64,000 nt of DNA, from NCBI GenBank assembly GCA_963783355.1, contig CAWANF010000005.1:186001-250000 (forward strand), given 5' to 3'. Shown here piece by piece: positions 7,673 through 17,327 of this stretch (positions are counted from its first letter, which is position 1; each line of letters starts with the position of its first letter). The translations under genes and the position numbers were made by a program. The stretch is from CAWANF01 sp963783355 (lineage in GTDB: Bacteria > Bacteroidota > Rhodothermia > Balneolales > DATFMH01). Below the pieces are notes generated by a model. It had not been told where the DNA came from and ran no database searches. It was given only the letters and a program-made list of their open reading frames with translations.

Positions 7673-8780
7673 AATGCTCTCCTTTTAAACCTGGTATGAT
7701 CTCTTGTTCTCTTGACTGTTCGATAACATCTTTTAAGGTCTTTGCCCAATCGGCAGGCGTAAGTGAACGGGCTTTTTCCACACTGAAATCACCCATGCTT
7801 AACAGATGCTCATCAGACAGTTCACTCATTTTATACATGGCTTCTTTCAGAGATTTAACATCCCCGGCCTTATGTATAAAACCATTGATTCCCTGCTCCA
7901 GAAAACGGGTAGCAGCTCCCACATTGTCGCTGCATATCAACGGATAGCCGGCAGCGGCAAACTCGTGCACTGCCACTCCCCAATGGTCGTAATGCGAAGG
8001 CATAATTAACACACCGGTATCCCTGATATAAGCTGGAATATCATTGGGCTGAACAAACCCAAAGTGCTGAATTTTTGGATGAATCGGCCGCTTATCATAT
8101 AAATCACCCGTCCCCAAACACCACAATTCCCAATCACTTTGTGACTCTTTCTGAAATTGGGCAAATGCATCCCACAAATCCTGAACACCCTTTAGAGTGA
8201 GATATCGGCCTACATAAATAAATCTTCTTGGAAATTTCTTCTTTTTAGCCGCCCGGTTTTTATGGTATTGCGAAAGGAATAAATCGATATCCGCCGAGTA
8301 AAGATTCCTGATTATATTTTTATCCTTGAATCCGAGCTTTTTTGCAAATTCATATTGGAATTCGCCCGGAATCCAAAGATGCGAAACTGATTTTTTCAGG
8401 TAACTTTTTAATACCGGCAGGCCGAAACGCTGTTTGAACGTATTCGTCCACGGATTGTCGATTCCGCACAAAACCGGGACTCCCGTTTCCTTAAAATATT
8501 TTGCTACTTTCATATAAATGCGATTCGACCAACCGCTGATATACACAAGATTCGGAGCTTCTTTTTTACAGAAATTCAGCAGGGACTGTTCAGTGAACGA
8601 ATGAATATCGTACCAGCGAATGCCATGTTGATCGTCGAGTTGAAAAGGGGCATGGCCATTATCATTGTTTCTGAATACAATAAATTCTCCTCCGTACATG
8701 GAAATGAATTTTCTCATGCAAGTCATCCAGTATCCTGCCGCTCTGCTATATAATATCAGTATTTTCATTTTCTTCTTCAT
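7665..8780 (-). CDS. Family 4 (GT-B) glycosyltransferase
   Basis: This is a 371-residue GT-B protein. The N-terminal half carries LILYSRAAGYWMTCM and LVYISGWSNRIY. The C-terminal half has FIYVGRYLTLKGVQDLWDAF, then IPAYIRDTGVLIMPSHYDHW and GVAVHEFAAAGYPLICSD, where a single Glu (HEFAAAG) stands in the donor motif. It overlaps the polymerase gene upstream by 35 bases; the in-frame Met at residue 5 (position 8768) is an alternative start. The following SDR overlaps its end by 8 bases. It belongs to the 10050-to-3780 operon; donor and acceptor are unknown. Confidence 0.85.
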   Translation of the reverse strand: MKKKMKILILYSRAAGYWMTCMRKFISMYGGEFIVFRNNDNGHAPFQLDDQHGIRWYDIHSFTEQSLLNFCKKEAPNLVYISGWSNRIYMKVAKYFKETGVPVLCGIDNPWTNTFKQRFGLPVLKSYLKKSVSHLWIPGEFQYEFAKKLGFKDKNIIRNLYSADIDLFLSQYHKNRAAKKKKFPRRFIYVGRYLTLKGVQDLWDAFAQFQKESQSDWELWCLGTGDLYDKRPIHPKIQHFGFVQPNDIPAYIRDTGVLIMPSHYDHWGVAVHEFAAAGYPLICSDNVGAATRFLEQGINGFIHKAGDVKSLKEAMYKMSELSDEHLLSMGDFSVEKARSLTPADWAKTLKDVIEQSREQEIIPGLKGEHYV

Positions 8781-10050
8781 TTTTTTGTGAGATCACGAAA
8801 TACAGGAGGAACATCGGTGTAAATGCATTAAGGGAAGCAACCAGCCATGTCTCAAATATGGCTGAAAACAACGCCGCCCCCAGAAATGGTATCGATCGCT
8901 GCCAGCTCCGGCTGTATTTTATCAGGCCGAAGAGGAAAATGGCATAAGCGACCAAGCCGATGAAACCTGAATCCAGCAAAAAAGCCAGGTAAGAATTCCA
9001 AACCCCAAACCATTGGCGCGCAACAAGTCCGTACATTCGGGCATATTCATCAAAATAGATGTTATAGTAATAATTCCCATTCCCTATCCAGGGATTTCGT
9101 TGAATCTCATCCATAGCTACAGCCCAAACCTGTACCCGGCCGCTGGCATCCTCAATCGTTTTTGACCTTGTATAATCCTGTAGCTCAGGGACACTTTGAA
9201 GGATAGTTTGCAAGTTCATTAAAACCATCAAAGCAACTACTATAGCCAGTACGGAAAAGATTTTGGCTACCATTCCGCTGGTAAAGAGCGTCCTTAAAAC
9301 GATATAAATAAATATGGATATAAGCCCGTTACGTGACCCGGTAAAAAAGATACAGGCTACGATAAGGATTTTCAGCAACTTTATGGCCTTGCCGGATATC
9401 GTTTTGTTTGTTGACTCCAGGTAATCAACCATCGGATAACTCATCACACTTAATAGTGCCAGGCCATTCGGATTTCCCATTAAACCCGATAAGCGGCTGC
9501 CAACGAAAAAGGATGAATTCAATGGCGGAAAGATTCCCATAAATGACACGCCATATACAATCATCAGTATCACCAGCAGATTCTCTGAAAGCGACTCCGG
9601 TAGCTGTCGATACGCGAATCTAAAAAAGGTAAACATGGCGATTACAAGCAGGAAATACGAAATGTCACGAATGATACTAGCGCTTAAATCGGGACTGTAA
9701 AAATAGGATGCAATAAATCCAACAATAAAAAACGGGAAGAAATACAGAATGCGTCGATCAAACCCTTTTTCATATTGCATCAAGACCGGGACACTTAGTA
9801 AAACAGCATATAAAAGGATAAGAATTCTCATGTTTTTGAAAAAATCGAACGAAGGATTCAGATTATCCGAAAAAATGAGAATAACAATAAAGGTCACGAT
9901 GATTAAATCGTACCTTCTCCTTTGTGTGAAAAGGATCAATCCACCCAGGAGAACCAGCAAACCGATATATTTCAACACAATTGTGCTGACGATTAGTACC
10001 GGTAAAAATAATAAATAGAAAGTGCTATTTCTTTTTATAACATCTATCAA
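8746..10050 (-). CDS. O-antigen polymerase/ligase-like membrane protein (Wzy/WaaL type)
   Basis: This is a 434-residue polytopic membrane protein with about 11-12 hydrophobic segments and a large periplasmic loop before the last helices. The loop holds NPWIGNGNYYYNIYFDEYAR and a Trp/Tyr-rich stretch ending SYLAFLLDSGFIGLVAYAIF, the pattern of the O-antigen ligase/polymerase (Wzy_C) family. It would join lipid-linked repeat units or attach chains to an acceptor on the periplasmic face. The frame opens with TTG at 10050 and no ATG lies near, so the start is uncertain. It is the first gene of the minus-strand operon ending at the terminator near 3732. Wzy and WaaL cannot be separated by sequence alone. 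Confidence 0.82.
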   Translation of the reverse strand: MIDVIKRNSTFYLLFLPVLIVSTIVLKYIGLLVLLGGLILFTQRRRYDLIIVTFIVILIFSDNLNPSFDFFKNMRILILLYAVLLSVPVLMQYEKGFDRRILYFFPFFIVGFIASYFYSPDLSASIIRDISYFLLVIAMFTFFRFAYRQLPESLSENLLVILMIVYGVSFMGIFPPLNSSFFVGSRLSGLMGNPNGLALLSVMSYPMVDYLESTNKTISGKAIKLLKILIVACIFFTGSRNGLISIFIYIVLRTLFTSGMVAKIFSVLAIVVALMVLMNLQTILQSVPELQDYTRSKTIEDASGRVQVWAVAMDEIQRNPWIGNGNYYYNIYFDEYARMYGLVARQWFGVWNSYLAFLLDSGFIGLVAYAIFLFGLIKYSRSWQRSIPFLGAALFSAIFETWLVASLNAFTPMFLLYFVISQKNEEENENTDII

Positions 10051-10542
10051 TGCGATCCCCTGTTCTTATTTATAAATCCCTGTATAAATTTCTTTTTTAT
10101 CCCGAGTACCCGTCACTCATTTTACCCAAATCGCTCCCGTTGGTCCGTCTACTCTGTTATCACTAATTACAGCACTCCAATTGACGTACTATTTTGGTCA
10201 AACTCTGATATAAAATGCTATATCCACAGAAAAATTGATGCTTTATTAGTGTTATTTAACATTATGAAATCTTTAATATTCAATGTTTTAGACAATCCGG
10301 CCTTCAAAAATGGCTTTATATTTAAGACAGGCTTATTTCCTGTTTGTGTTCTACATCATTTCTAATACTACATTTTATCTGCTCTCTTATTTTTTAATCC
10401 ATTCCACCTCATTCAGAAGGTTAATTTTTCTTCATAAACAAAGATTCCCTCAATTATATCATTACATTTTTATAGCAGGGTTTTGAGTATATCGATTGCT
10501 TGAGCAATACGGAGGAATTTTTAACATCATAACAATCGAACC
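10051..10542 (+). other. Intergenic region between divergent operons
   Basis: This 492-base AT-rich gap separates the minus-strand polymerase operon from the plus-strand SDR/GT4 pair and must hold both promoters. A good ribosome binding site, GGAGGA at 10511-10516, lies about 26 bases before the ATG at 10543, too far to serve that start directly. I see no ORF, RNA gene or strong hairpin here. Confidence 0.5.
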
Positions 10543-11478
10543 ATGAACAAGAGAATATTAGTTACGGGCGGGGCGGGATTTATCGGATCGGCTCTCATAA
10601 AAGAATTGCAAAAATATCAGTATGAAATTTTTGTATTTGATAATCTTTCATTTGGAAACAGGGATTTCATCAACATTGATGATGACCATTTTTTCAAGGA
10701 AGATATTCGGGATTTGGCATCTGTTCAGAGTGTTTTTAAACAGGTCCAGCCCGATTGGCTGATACATCTGGCGGCCATTCATTTTATTCCATACTGCAAT
10801 GCCCATCCCTATGAGTCGGCAGATATCAATATTCGGGGTACAATGAATATTTTAAACACTGCATTTAAAACCGATAGCATCCAAAAAGCATTTTTTGCAT
10901 CGACCGCTGCAGTATATCCCATCTATGATGAAGCCATTAAGGAAGACGATCCTGTGGAACCGCTGGATATATATGGCTTAACAAAACTTACGGGCGAGCA
11001 TCTGTGCCGGGAATTCCATCTAAAATCGGGTATTCCTACGGTTATTTGCCGTTTATTTAACGCATTCGGACCCAATGAAACCAATCCGCATCTAATTCCG
11101 GAGATTCAAACACAAATTAATGAAGGAAAACGGGCCATTAACCTGGGTAATCTCACACCGAAGCGCGATTTCATTCATACCTATGATATGGCTCGTGCCA
11201 TCAGGATGTTAATGGAAAAAGAAGATATCACATTCGATATTTTTAACCTGGGCAGAGGTATTGAGTATTCAGTAACGGAAATTGTAGAGGCGTTCGAACA
11301 ACAATTGAATGAAAATATTCAGATTGAAGTAGAACTGGCGCGCGTCCGAAAAACCGAACGACTGCATCTGCTGGCCGATATCAGCAAACTTAAAAAGGCC
11401 ACCGGCTGGACACCCGAATGGAGCATAAATGAAGGCATCAAAACCTTAATTGAATCGGATCGATGGGTAGCAAAATAA
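10543..11478 (+). CDS. NAD-dependent sugar-nucleotide epimerase (GalE-like extended SDR)
   Basis: This 311-residue extended SDR has the Rossmann motif LVTGGAGFIGS at 6-16, AAIHFIPYC around 78-86, the catalytic STAAVYP region at 120-126, and Tyr/Lys YGLTK at 144-148. The C-terminal RDFIHTYDMARAI and GRGIEYSVTEI match UDP-glucose/UDP-GlcNAc 4-epimerase-type enzymes. It would interconvert a UDP-hexose in the cytoplasm for the glycan. The following GT4 gene overlaps its end by 16 bases, so the two form an operon. It differs clearly from the SDR at 6734-7672, so the two probably act on different sugars. Confidence 0.85.
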   Translation: MNKRILVTGGAGFIGSALIKELQKYQYEIFVFDNLSFGNRDFINIDDDHFFKEDIRDLASVQSVFKQVQPDWLIHLAAIHFIPYCNAHPYESADINIRGTMNILNTAFKTDSIQKAFFASTAAVYPIYDEAIKEDDPVEPLDIYGLTKLTGEHLCREFHLKSGIPTVICRLFNAFGPNETNPHLIPEIQTQINEGKRAINLGNLTPKRDFIHTYDMARAIRMLMEKEDITFDIFNLGRGIEYSVTEIVEAFEQQLNENIQIEVELARVRKTERLHLLADISKLKKATGWTPEWSINEGIKTLIESDRWVAK

Positions 11479-12620
11479 AAATAATTTTTTGCACGGATGG
11501 GATTTTTCCGCAACTGGTCGGTGGAATGCAGCGTCATTCGCGATTACTCATCGAGGAATTGGCAAAATCTCCGGATCTGGAATTGATTGTCATTCACCCA
11601 CATGCGGAAAAGGTATTTGAACCTTCGTTAAACATCAGGGAAATATCCTTACGTGGTAAAGATAAGGATAAGAATTATTTAATGGAGTCCTATCGTTACT
11701 CCAAACGGGTCTACAGTGTTATCCGTAAATTCGAAGATGCCCTCATTTATTCCCAGGGATTATCGGTTTGGTACAAAATTGAAGAAATAGGACACCGGCT
11801 GGTTTTGAATCCGCATGGCCTGGAACCATTCCAGGGATTGACGCTAAAGGATAATGTCATTGGAATCCCATTCCGCCGGATCTTTACCCATCTTTTTGAA
11901 CATGCTAGATATGTCGTTTCTTTAGGCGGCAACCTGACGAAAATCCTGCAGGCGAATATCAACGATCCGTTGAAAATTGTGGAACTGGCAAATGCTGTTT
12001 CGAAACCGTCGATAACGGAAAAGGATATTGTTCGTTCGGATTCAAAACCTTTGCAGGCTTTGTTTGTGAGCCGCTTTGCAGCCAATAAGGGAATACCGGT
12101 TTTAATGCAGGTTATCAGGGAGTTGAATGAAGCCGGCTTTGAAGATTCCATACGTTTCTGCCTGGCTGGCAAGGGTCCGCTTTATGAACAATACACATCT
12201 TCCAATATTTTGGCGAATGTAGATCTTCCGGGTTTTATCACCGATGAGCAGTTGGAAAACCTGTATAAAACCAGCCACCTGTTCATCCTCCCAACGTTAT
12301 TTGAAGGCATGCCGACGGTGGTTCTTGAGGCTATGGCACGTGGTTTGCCCATCATTGTTTCGAACGTCGGGGCTACTGCCGAGCTGGTTGACGGATCAAA
12401 CGGCTACCTGATTGAAAAAAATAATGTGGAAGAGCTGAAACAAGCCATCATCCATTTCATCGGACTTACTCCTGAACGCAGAAACGAGCTTGGGATTCAT
12501 TCCCTCCGCAAGATAAAGGAACGTTTTACCTGGGATAAAGTCGCTGAACAGCACGTGAACGTTTTCCAGAAACTGGCAGAAGAAGTGTTTATTGACGATA
12601 CTGTAATATCCGAATACTGA
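11463..12620 (+). CDS. Family 4 (GT-B) glycosyltransferase
   Basis: This is a 385-residue GT-B transferase with no signal peptide. The N-terminal FCTDGIFPQLVGGMQRHSRL includes the glycine-rich acceptor-domain loop. The C-terminal ALFVSRFAANKGIPVLMQVI opens the donor domain, followed by AGKGPLYEQ, LPTLFEGMPTVVLEAMARG (E-x7-E) and GATAELVDGSNGYL. It is fully typical of GT4 in motifs and length. It overlaps the SDR gene by 16 bases and is convergent with the gene at 12784-13932. The 163-base convergent gap contains a short hairpin (GCATTTCGCAGAAATGC near 12720) without a T-run. Confidence 0.9.
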   Translation: MGSKIKIIFCTDGIFPQLVGGMQRHSRLLIEELAKSPDLELIVIHPHAEKVFEPSLNIREISLRGKDKDKNYLMESYRYSKRVYSVIRKFEDALIYSQGLSVWYKIEEIGHRLVLNPHGLEPFQGLTLKDNVIGIPFRRIFTHLFEHARYVVSLGGNLTKILQANINDPLKIVELANAVSKPSITEKDIVRSDSKPLQALFVSRFAANKGIPVLMQVIRELNEAGFEDSIRFCLAGKGPLYEQYTSSNILANVDLPGFITDEQLENLYKTSHLFILPTLFEGMPTVVLEAMARGLPIIVSNVGATAELVDGSNGYLIEKNNVEELKQAIIHFIGLTPERRNELGIHSLRKIKERFTWDKVAEQHVNVFQKLAEEVFIDDTVISEY

Positions 12621-12783
12621 TGATCTTTTAACCTTTGACCTGGTTATTTTACTTAATTATCGACACTCTTTGGAATAGATACGCGGCCGGGTCCGGCAAA
12701 GCTTCGAGTTTTTTTGAAGGCATTTCGCAGAAATGCGATTACTGCTTATAAACCAACTCTGCATGTTTATTACAAATGCCAAA

Positions 12784-13932
12784 TCACGTCATTTCACTCA
12801 TCAAACGTTCATACTCTTTTTTTATCCCATCCGACGATTTGGTGAAATAAGATCTGGCCAGCTGATTGTTTTTTTTGCGTTCCGGCGCGGTTAAAAGTTG
12901 CCAATACTCCTCCACTTTTGGCTCATCATCTATTACAACTCCGCACTCATGCTCTCTGACGAAATCAGAATAATCGCCAAGCTCATCAGAGATAACAACC
13001 GACAGTCCGCATGCCAGGTATTCTGCAAATTTTGTGGGCGCCGCCACCTTGTTCGTTACCGACTTATCACGTAAAAGTAAGCCATAGTCGCAGGCCGACA
13101 TATATTTTTGAACATCAACCGGATTAAGCCATTTAATCTGAACCTGGTCCGGGAATTGCTGCTGAAGTTTTTTATTATTTTCATCCAGCTTAGACAGAAA
13201 GAGCACTTTGATTTTTGGATTTTGCTGCAAGGCCGGCCGGAGAAATCCCGATAATCGTTCAAAAGATTGCCACCCGGCTGTGGATCCGGCATACACCATC
13301 CCGATATCATCCGGCTTCCAATTCAAAGCTTTTCGAGTCTGAATCAAATCATCTTTCGAGGCTAAATCCAGGATAAAATGCTGACTCAACGTACAGGGGA
13401 TGATCACATGATTTTCAGAATGATAACCAAACTCGTCTTTCCAGTAATGGATCAAACGCGATGACACCGAGATGCGAAAATCACTTTCCAGCACAGCCCG
13501 CTTCTCCAGTTCAAATATCTGCAGTCGCATTTGTGTATTCTCAACCACATGATATTCTCTCCACTCGGCAGCCATAGCTCCGCGGCCGTCATATCCCACT
13601 ATTTTTGCCAGCCCGGTTCTTTTTAGCTGCAGTGCTAAATTTGCAGCCAGCACATTCCGGCATAAGATATTCCTTTCGCCAGTCAGCAGTAGGGCGAACC
13701 ACAAACTAATCGCATTCCATTTCCAGCTGGACAATCTCGGAAACATCGGAAGAATTATAGCCCCGGGCAGTTTCTTTTTGATCGATTTTCTTGTTTTCCA
13801 AAATCCCCGGATTGAAAAAAAAGCCAACAGGCGAACCTTCGTATCTGAATGTTCGTCAAGATATTTACAAACATCTACGACCTGACCGGCATAAACCCCG
13901 GATGGCTGTTCCGCAAAAGTCAGGTAGATCAT
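12784..13932 (-). CDS. GT-B type glycosyltransferase
   Basis: This 382-residue protein has a GT-B shape. The N-terminus LTFAEQPSGVYAGQVVDVCK and the middle IVGYDGRGAMAAEWREY form an acceptor domain. The C-terminal half has IGMVYAGSTAGWQSFERL, KYMSACDYGLLLRD and the donor-site FAEYLACGLSVVISDELGD. The first Glu of the usual E-x7-E pair is not obvious, so it belongs to a divergent GT4-like group. It is the last gene of the five-gene operon starting at 18299, two bases after the WecB gene. Confidence 0.75.
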   Translation of the reverse strand: MIYLTFAEQPSGVYAGQVVDVCKYLDEHSDTKVRLLAFFSIRGFWKTRKSIKKKLPGAIILPMFPRLSSWKWNAISLWFALLLTGERNILCRNVLAANLALQLKRTGLAKIVGYDGRGAMAAEWREYHVVENTQMRLQIFELEKRAVLESDFRISVSSRLIHYWKDEFGYHSENHVIIPCTLSQHFILDLASKDDLIQTRKALNWKPDDIGMVYAGSTAGWQSFERLSGFLRPALQQNPKIKVLFLSKLDENNKKLQQQFPDQVQIKWLNPVDVQKYMSACDYGLLLRDKSVTNKVAAPTKFAEYLACGLSVVISDELGDYSDFVREHECGVVIDDEPKVEEYWQLLTAPERKKNNQLARSYFTKSSDGIKKEYERLMSEMT

Positions 13933-13935
13933 AGG

Positions 13936-15033
13936 CTATAATTTTTCTTCAAGGATTTCCAAAATCCGTTGTGTGGCATGACCGTCCCACAGAGGTGGTA
14001 CTTTGCCATTTTTGTATGTTCCCTCATGTATCCGGTTGATCTGAACCTTGATTTTTTCAATATCAAACGGCATCAGCATATTGGAACCAATCTCGACAGT
14101 CGATGGCCGTTCCGTATTGGGCCGCAAGGTAAAACACGGTACTTTTCGAAATGTCGCCTCTTCCTGAATTCCCCCGCTGTCCGTCAGGACAAACGAACAA
14201 GTGGCAATCAATTTCTGGAATGCAAAATAATCCATAGGTTCGGTGAGAATCAGGCGGTCATTAGATTTATAATCTTCATACATCCCGAATTTTTTTAGAT
14301 TTTTGACGGTTCTCGGATGAATTGGAAAGACCAGCTTCACCGTCTTCGTCACTTCCCGTATCAAATTCAACAACTTCACTAAGCCATCTTCATGATCAAC
14401 CGTAGCCGGCCGGTGCATGGTCATGAGTGCAAAAGCACCGTTTTCAACCCCTGTTTTCTTCATGATGTCCGATGCCTGTATTTGCTCTTCAAACGCCACC
14501 ATCGTATCGATCATCGTATTGCCGACGAAATGAATTTTCTTTTCCGGTTTACCTTCAGCTATTAAATTTTCAATGCCACTTTGCTCGGTAACAAAAAAGA
14601 AATCCGATATTTCATCCGTAAGCATTCGATTGATTTCTTCAGGCATTGAGCGATCACGGCTGCGAAGCCCACTTTCAATATGAGCCAGTTTTATGTTCAT
14701 TTTATTGGCAGTCAGTGCCGCTGCAAATGTTGAGTTCACATCTCCGACTACCAGCAACAAATCCGGGCCATAACCGGCAATGACTTTCTCGAGCCGAAGC
14801 ATGACTTCCGCCATCTGCGAATTAGCTGTCGTCGGTGGTATTTCAAGGAAATAATCCGGTTCCAGGCAAAACTGCTGGAAAAAAACATCCGCCATTTTAG
14901 TATCGTAATGTTGCCCGGTGTGAACAATTTTCAGATCGTAAGCACCCGGAAATTGTTGTTCAGCAACCCTCTTAAATTGGGTCACTTTAATAAAATTCGG
15001 ACGAGTACCGACGATGATCAGTAATTTTTTCAT
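13936..15033 (-). CDS. wecB: UDP-N-acetylglucosamine 2-epimerase (non-hydrolysing)
   Basis: This 365-residue cytoplasmic enzyme interconverts UDP-GlcNAc and UDP-ManNAc, or a closely related HexNAc derivative. The family motifs are GTRPNFIK at 9-16, HTGQHYD at 38-44, GDVNST at 97-102, HIESGLRS at 118-125, PEEINR at 131-136 and TDSGGIQEEA in the C-terminal half. The catalytic acidic and His residues of the family are present. It overlaps the upstream deacetylase-like gene by 4 bases. No WecC-type dehydrogenase is nearby, so the product may be used as UDP-ManNAc or passed to another route. WbpI-like epimerases on UDP-diacetamido uronates share these motifs and remain an alternative. Confidence 0.9.
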   Translation of the reverse strand: MKKLLIIVGTRPNFIKVTQFKRVAEQQFPGAYDLKIVHTGQHYDTKMADVFFQQFCLEPDYFLEIPPTTANSQMAEVMLRLEKVIAGYGPDLLLVVGDVNSTFAAALTANKMNIKLAHIESGLRSRDRSMPEEINRMLTDEISDFFFVTEQSGIENLIAEGKPEKKIHFVGNTMIDTMVAFEEQIQASDIMKKTGVENGAFALMTMHRPATVDHEDGLVKLLNLIREVTKTVKLVFPIHPRTVKNLKKFGMYEDYKSNDRLILTEPMDYFAFQKLIATCSFVLTDSGGIQEEATFRKVPCFTLRPNTERPSTVEIGSNMLMPFDIEKIKVQINRIHEGTYKNGKVPPLWDGHATQRILEILEEKL

Positions 15034-16067
15034 ACTTCTAAAACTTTTTTAAAATCCGTTTCAATAGAATACTTTTGTGTCACCCATGAAAGCATTTTTT
15101 CCAACATATGAAAATTATGCCGTGATAACATTTTAGGATGTGAAATAAACTGTATATAGTTGTTCTTTGCAATATACTTTTTATACACCGGCCAAGTGAC
15201 CCAATTCATAAGCTCTATTGAAGCCCGTTCCAAATAGTCATTTCCCTGGTTATCAGTGGCTTCATATCCCTGCAATGGTTGTGAAACCACTCCATGGCCA
15301 TCCCCGGATGACCGGTCATGCATTCGCCATAAAATCTTTTGCCAATACCTGTCCATTTTTTGAGTCATTGGCGGATAACGTAATGTCGTTATCGCTATTT
15401 CGGTGAATTCCCCGCCTTTGTCTTCCTTTTCAACCTGTTTGCTAAAGCGATATACCGTTTTTCCCGGGATCTCCCTGTAATCATAAAATTGTGCTGACGT
15501 AAACTGATGCTTACCCTGTAAGACGCTAAAATCGTATTTTATCCTGTGTTTCCTGAAATAAGGCTGAAAGGCCTCAAACGGTTGAAGAGACCATCCCCCG
15601 GCCCGGTATCCGTTGATGGAATATGATGGAACTGCCGGAATCGTTATTTCGCTTAAAATTTTCATTGATTGGTCGAATATTTCTTCTTTTTCAACATCCG
15701 TCAAATTACTAAACCGGTATTTCGACAGGTCGGGAAGCTTCCACTGATGACTATTTGTATCATAAACGGCGTCCAGCCAATGCGGATGCAGATGCGGAAA
15801 AATGTAGTGACCCTTTTTAACGATATCCGTCAACTGATTCGTGATTTTCTCCCAATCCCGCCGCGCATATTCATTTTGATCAACTAGATCCTTTAAACGA
15901 ATCAAGTACGTTGTATCAATGAAAAAGATAGCACTGGAAATGCTATAGGCATCAAAAATAGCCAGTAAACGCTCTGTTGGTTCAATCAGGCATTTTTCGA
16001 CACTACCGCTCTGCCGACCCAGAAAAAGCTCATAATCGAACGTAAACAAAAGTAATTTTTCCCCCAC
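15030..16067 (-). CDS. Polysaccharide deacetylase-like protein
   Basis: This 345-residue protein has features of the NodB/CE4 and WalW-like group: LLFTFDYELFLGRQSGS near the N-terminus, where the Asp of TFDYE corresponds to the metal/base region, and FPHLHPHWLD around residues 114-123 giving an H-x-x-H-type pair. The SYSINGYRAGGWSLQPF stretch is common to this group. There is no signal peptide, so it would act in the cytoplasm or on lipid-linked intermediates at the inner leaflet. It lies between a GT4 (9-base gap) and wecB (4-base overlap). Deacetylation of a HexNAc is a reasonable guess but not proven. Confidence 0.65.
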   Translation of the reverse strand: MGEKLLLFTFDYELFLGRQSGSVEKCLIEPTERLLAIFDAYSISSAIFFIDTTYLIRLKDLVDQNEYARRDWEKITNQLTDIVKKGHYIFPHLHPHWLDAVYDTNSHQWKLPDLSKYRFSNLTDVEKEEIFDQSMKILSEITIPAVPSYSINGYRAGGWSLQPFEAFQPYFRKHRIKYDFSVLQGKHQFTSAQFYDYREIPGKTVYRFSKQVEKEDKGGEFTEIAITTLRYPPMTQKMDRYWQKILWRMHDRSSGDGHGVVSQPLQGYEATDNQGNDYLERASIELMNWVTWPVYKKYIAKNNYIQFISHPKMLSRHNFHMLEKMLSWVTQKYSIETDFKKVLEV

Positions 16068-16076
16068 AATGCACCC

Positions 16077-17324
16077 TTAATTTTTCAAAACCCGGTTATA
16101 ACTCTCCTGTATTTGATTGATGATGGTATCTTCTCCAAATTTCCTCAGGCAATCTTCCGAAATCTTACCCTGATCGTATTGATCATATTGGTCCATCATC
16201 AGTTTTATTTTTTGAGCCATTTCTCCCGCTTCGAAACTACCCAAAAGGATCCCGTTTTTACTTGTCACGATATCAAGCGGCCCCCCGCAATCGGTCGTAA
16301 TCACCGGACGTCCAACGGCCAAAGCTTCAATCAGGACCACGCCGAATGTTTCATATAAGCTGGATAAAAGAAAAATATGGCATTTATTTAACTCCTCATG
16401 TACTTCTTCCCGGCTCAGTAAGCCACGAAATATCACTTTATCTTTCATGTCCAGGAAAGCAACCGTCTGAAATAATTCGTCTTTTAACGGACCATCTCCT
16501 CCAATAACCAGTTCGGCATTCGGATATTCCTGTAATAACAAATGAAAAGCATTCAAGATTAACTCATGATTTTTCCGGGGCAAAAGATACGAATTGGTAA
16601 ACAACCGGAGCTTTGAGTTTTTGGTGAACACCTGTTTTCGATTATCCTGAAAAAAGAGCGGATTTACCATGTTATGAATAACACGAAACGTATGTTCCGG
16701 AAGATCTATCTTCGCAGCCAAATCCTGCCGGAATTTTCCACTCACGACGTTGGCCTGCCTCGCTGTTTGAAAAATTTCTCTGGCTACGGATAAATCTTTT
16801 TTATTTACAATATTACCCGTGATAAAAGGGGTATAATGTTCGGTAAGGACAAACGGTATACCCGTTTTTTGGCTGATATATTTGGCTGCAATTCCCCCAA
16901 AAAAGACCGTATGGGCATGAATGATATCCGGGTGGCCATTCTCCGACACATATTGATTAAAATACTTCCAGACATGATGCCCGAATCTCCTGTAATTAAA
17001 CGTTCGCCAACGTGGAACTTTAGCTTTATACCGTATTCTAAACGTTGGCAAACCATCGTCATCATAATGTTCTTTCAATGATAATTCATTGCTGCTAATG
17101 GGTGTAAATTCCGGGAACAAAATTCCAACTTTATGACCACGTTTCATCAATCCACGGGCCTGTTCTTCAAAAAAAGACCCATATACCGGCATTTCACGGG
17201 TTTTATACCATGACGGAATGATCAGAATATGCCTTTTAATGGACTTGTCTTTTACCCTGACATGGCCATTTACATGCTTGACAGCCTCTTTATAAACATC
17301 CGTTGGATTCCACGCATTTTCCAT
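16077..17324 (-). CDS. Family 4 (GT-B) glycosyltransferase
   Basis: This is a 415-residue GT-B transferase resembling TuaC/PimB-type enzymes. About 28 N-terminal residues precede the fold, which begins HILIIPSWYKTREMPVYGSF. Next come the acceptor-domain DIIHAHTVFFGGIAAKYI and the donor-domain LRLFTNSYLLPRKNHELI, VIGGDGPLKDELFQ and SSLYETFGVVLIEALAVGRP (E-x7-E). It lies three bases after the GT2 gene and nine before the deacetylase-like gene in the same operon. The true start may be the Met nearer the fold; the longer start is kept because it abuts the upstream stop. Confidence 0.87.
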   Translation of the reverse strand: MENAWNPTDVYKEAVKHVNGHVRVKDKSIKRHILIIPSWYKTREMPVYGSFFEEQARGLMKRGHKVGILFPEFTPISSNELSLKEHYDDDGLPTFRIRYKAKVPRWRTFNYRRFGHHVWKYFNQYVSENGHPDIIHAHTVFFGGIAAKYISQKTGIPFVLTEHYTPFITGNIVNKKDLSVAREIFQTARQANVVSGKFRQDLAAKIDLPEHTFRVIHNMVNPLFFQDNRKQVFTKNSKLRLFTNSYLLPRKNHELILNAFHLLLQEYPNAELVIGGDGPLKDELFQTVAFLDMKDKVIFRGLLSREEVHEELNKCHIFLLSSLYETFGVVLIEALAVGRPVITTDCGGPLDIVTSKNGILLGSFEAGEMAQKIKLMMDQYDQYDQGKISEDCLRKFGEDTIINQIQESYNRVLKN

Positions 17325-17327
17325 TAT

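Noticed and set aside
12719..12737. Hairpin GCATTTCGCAGAAATGC in the convergent gap after the GT4 gene
   Set aside because: The stem is only six base pairs and no T-run follows on either strand, so I do not call a terminator.
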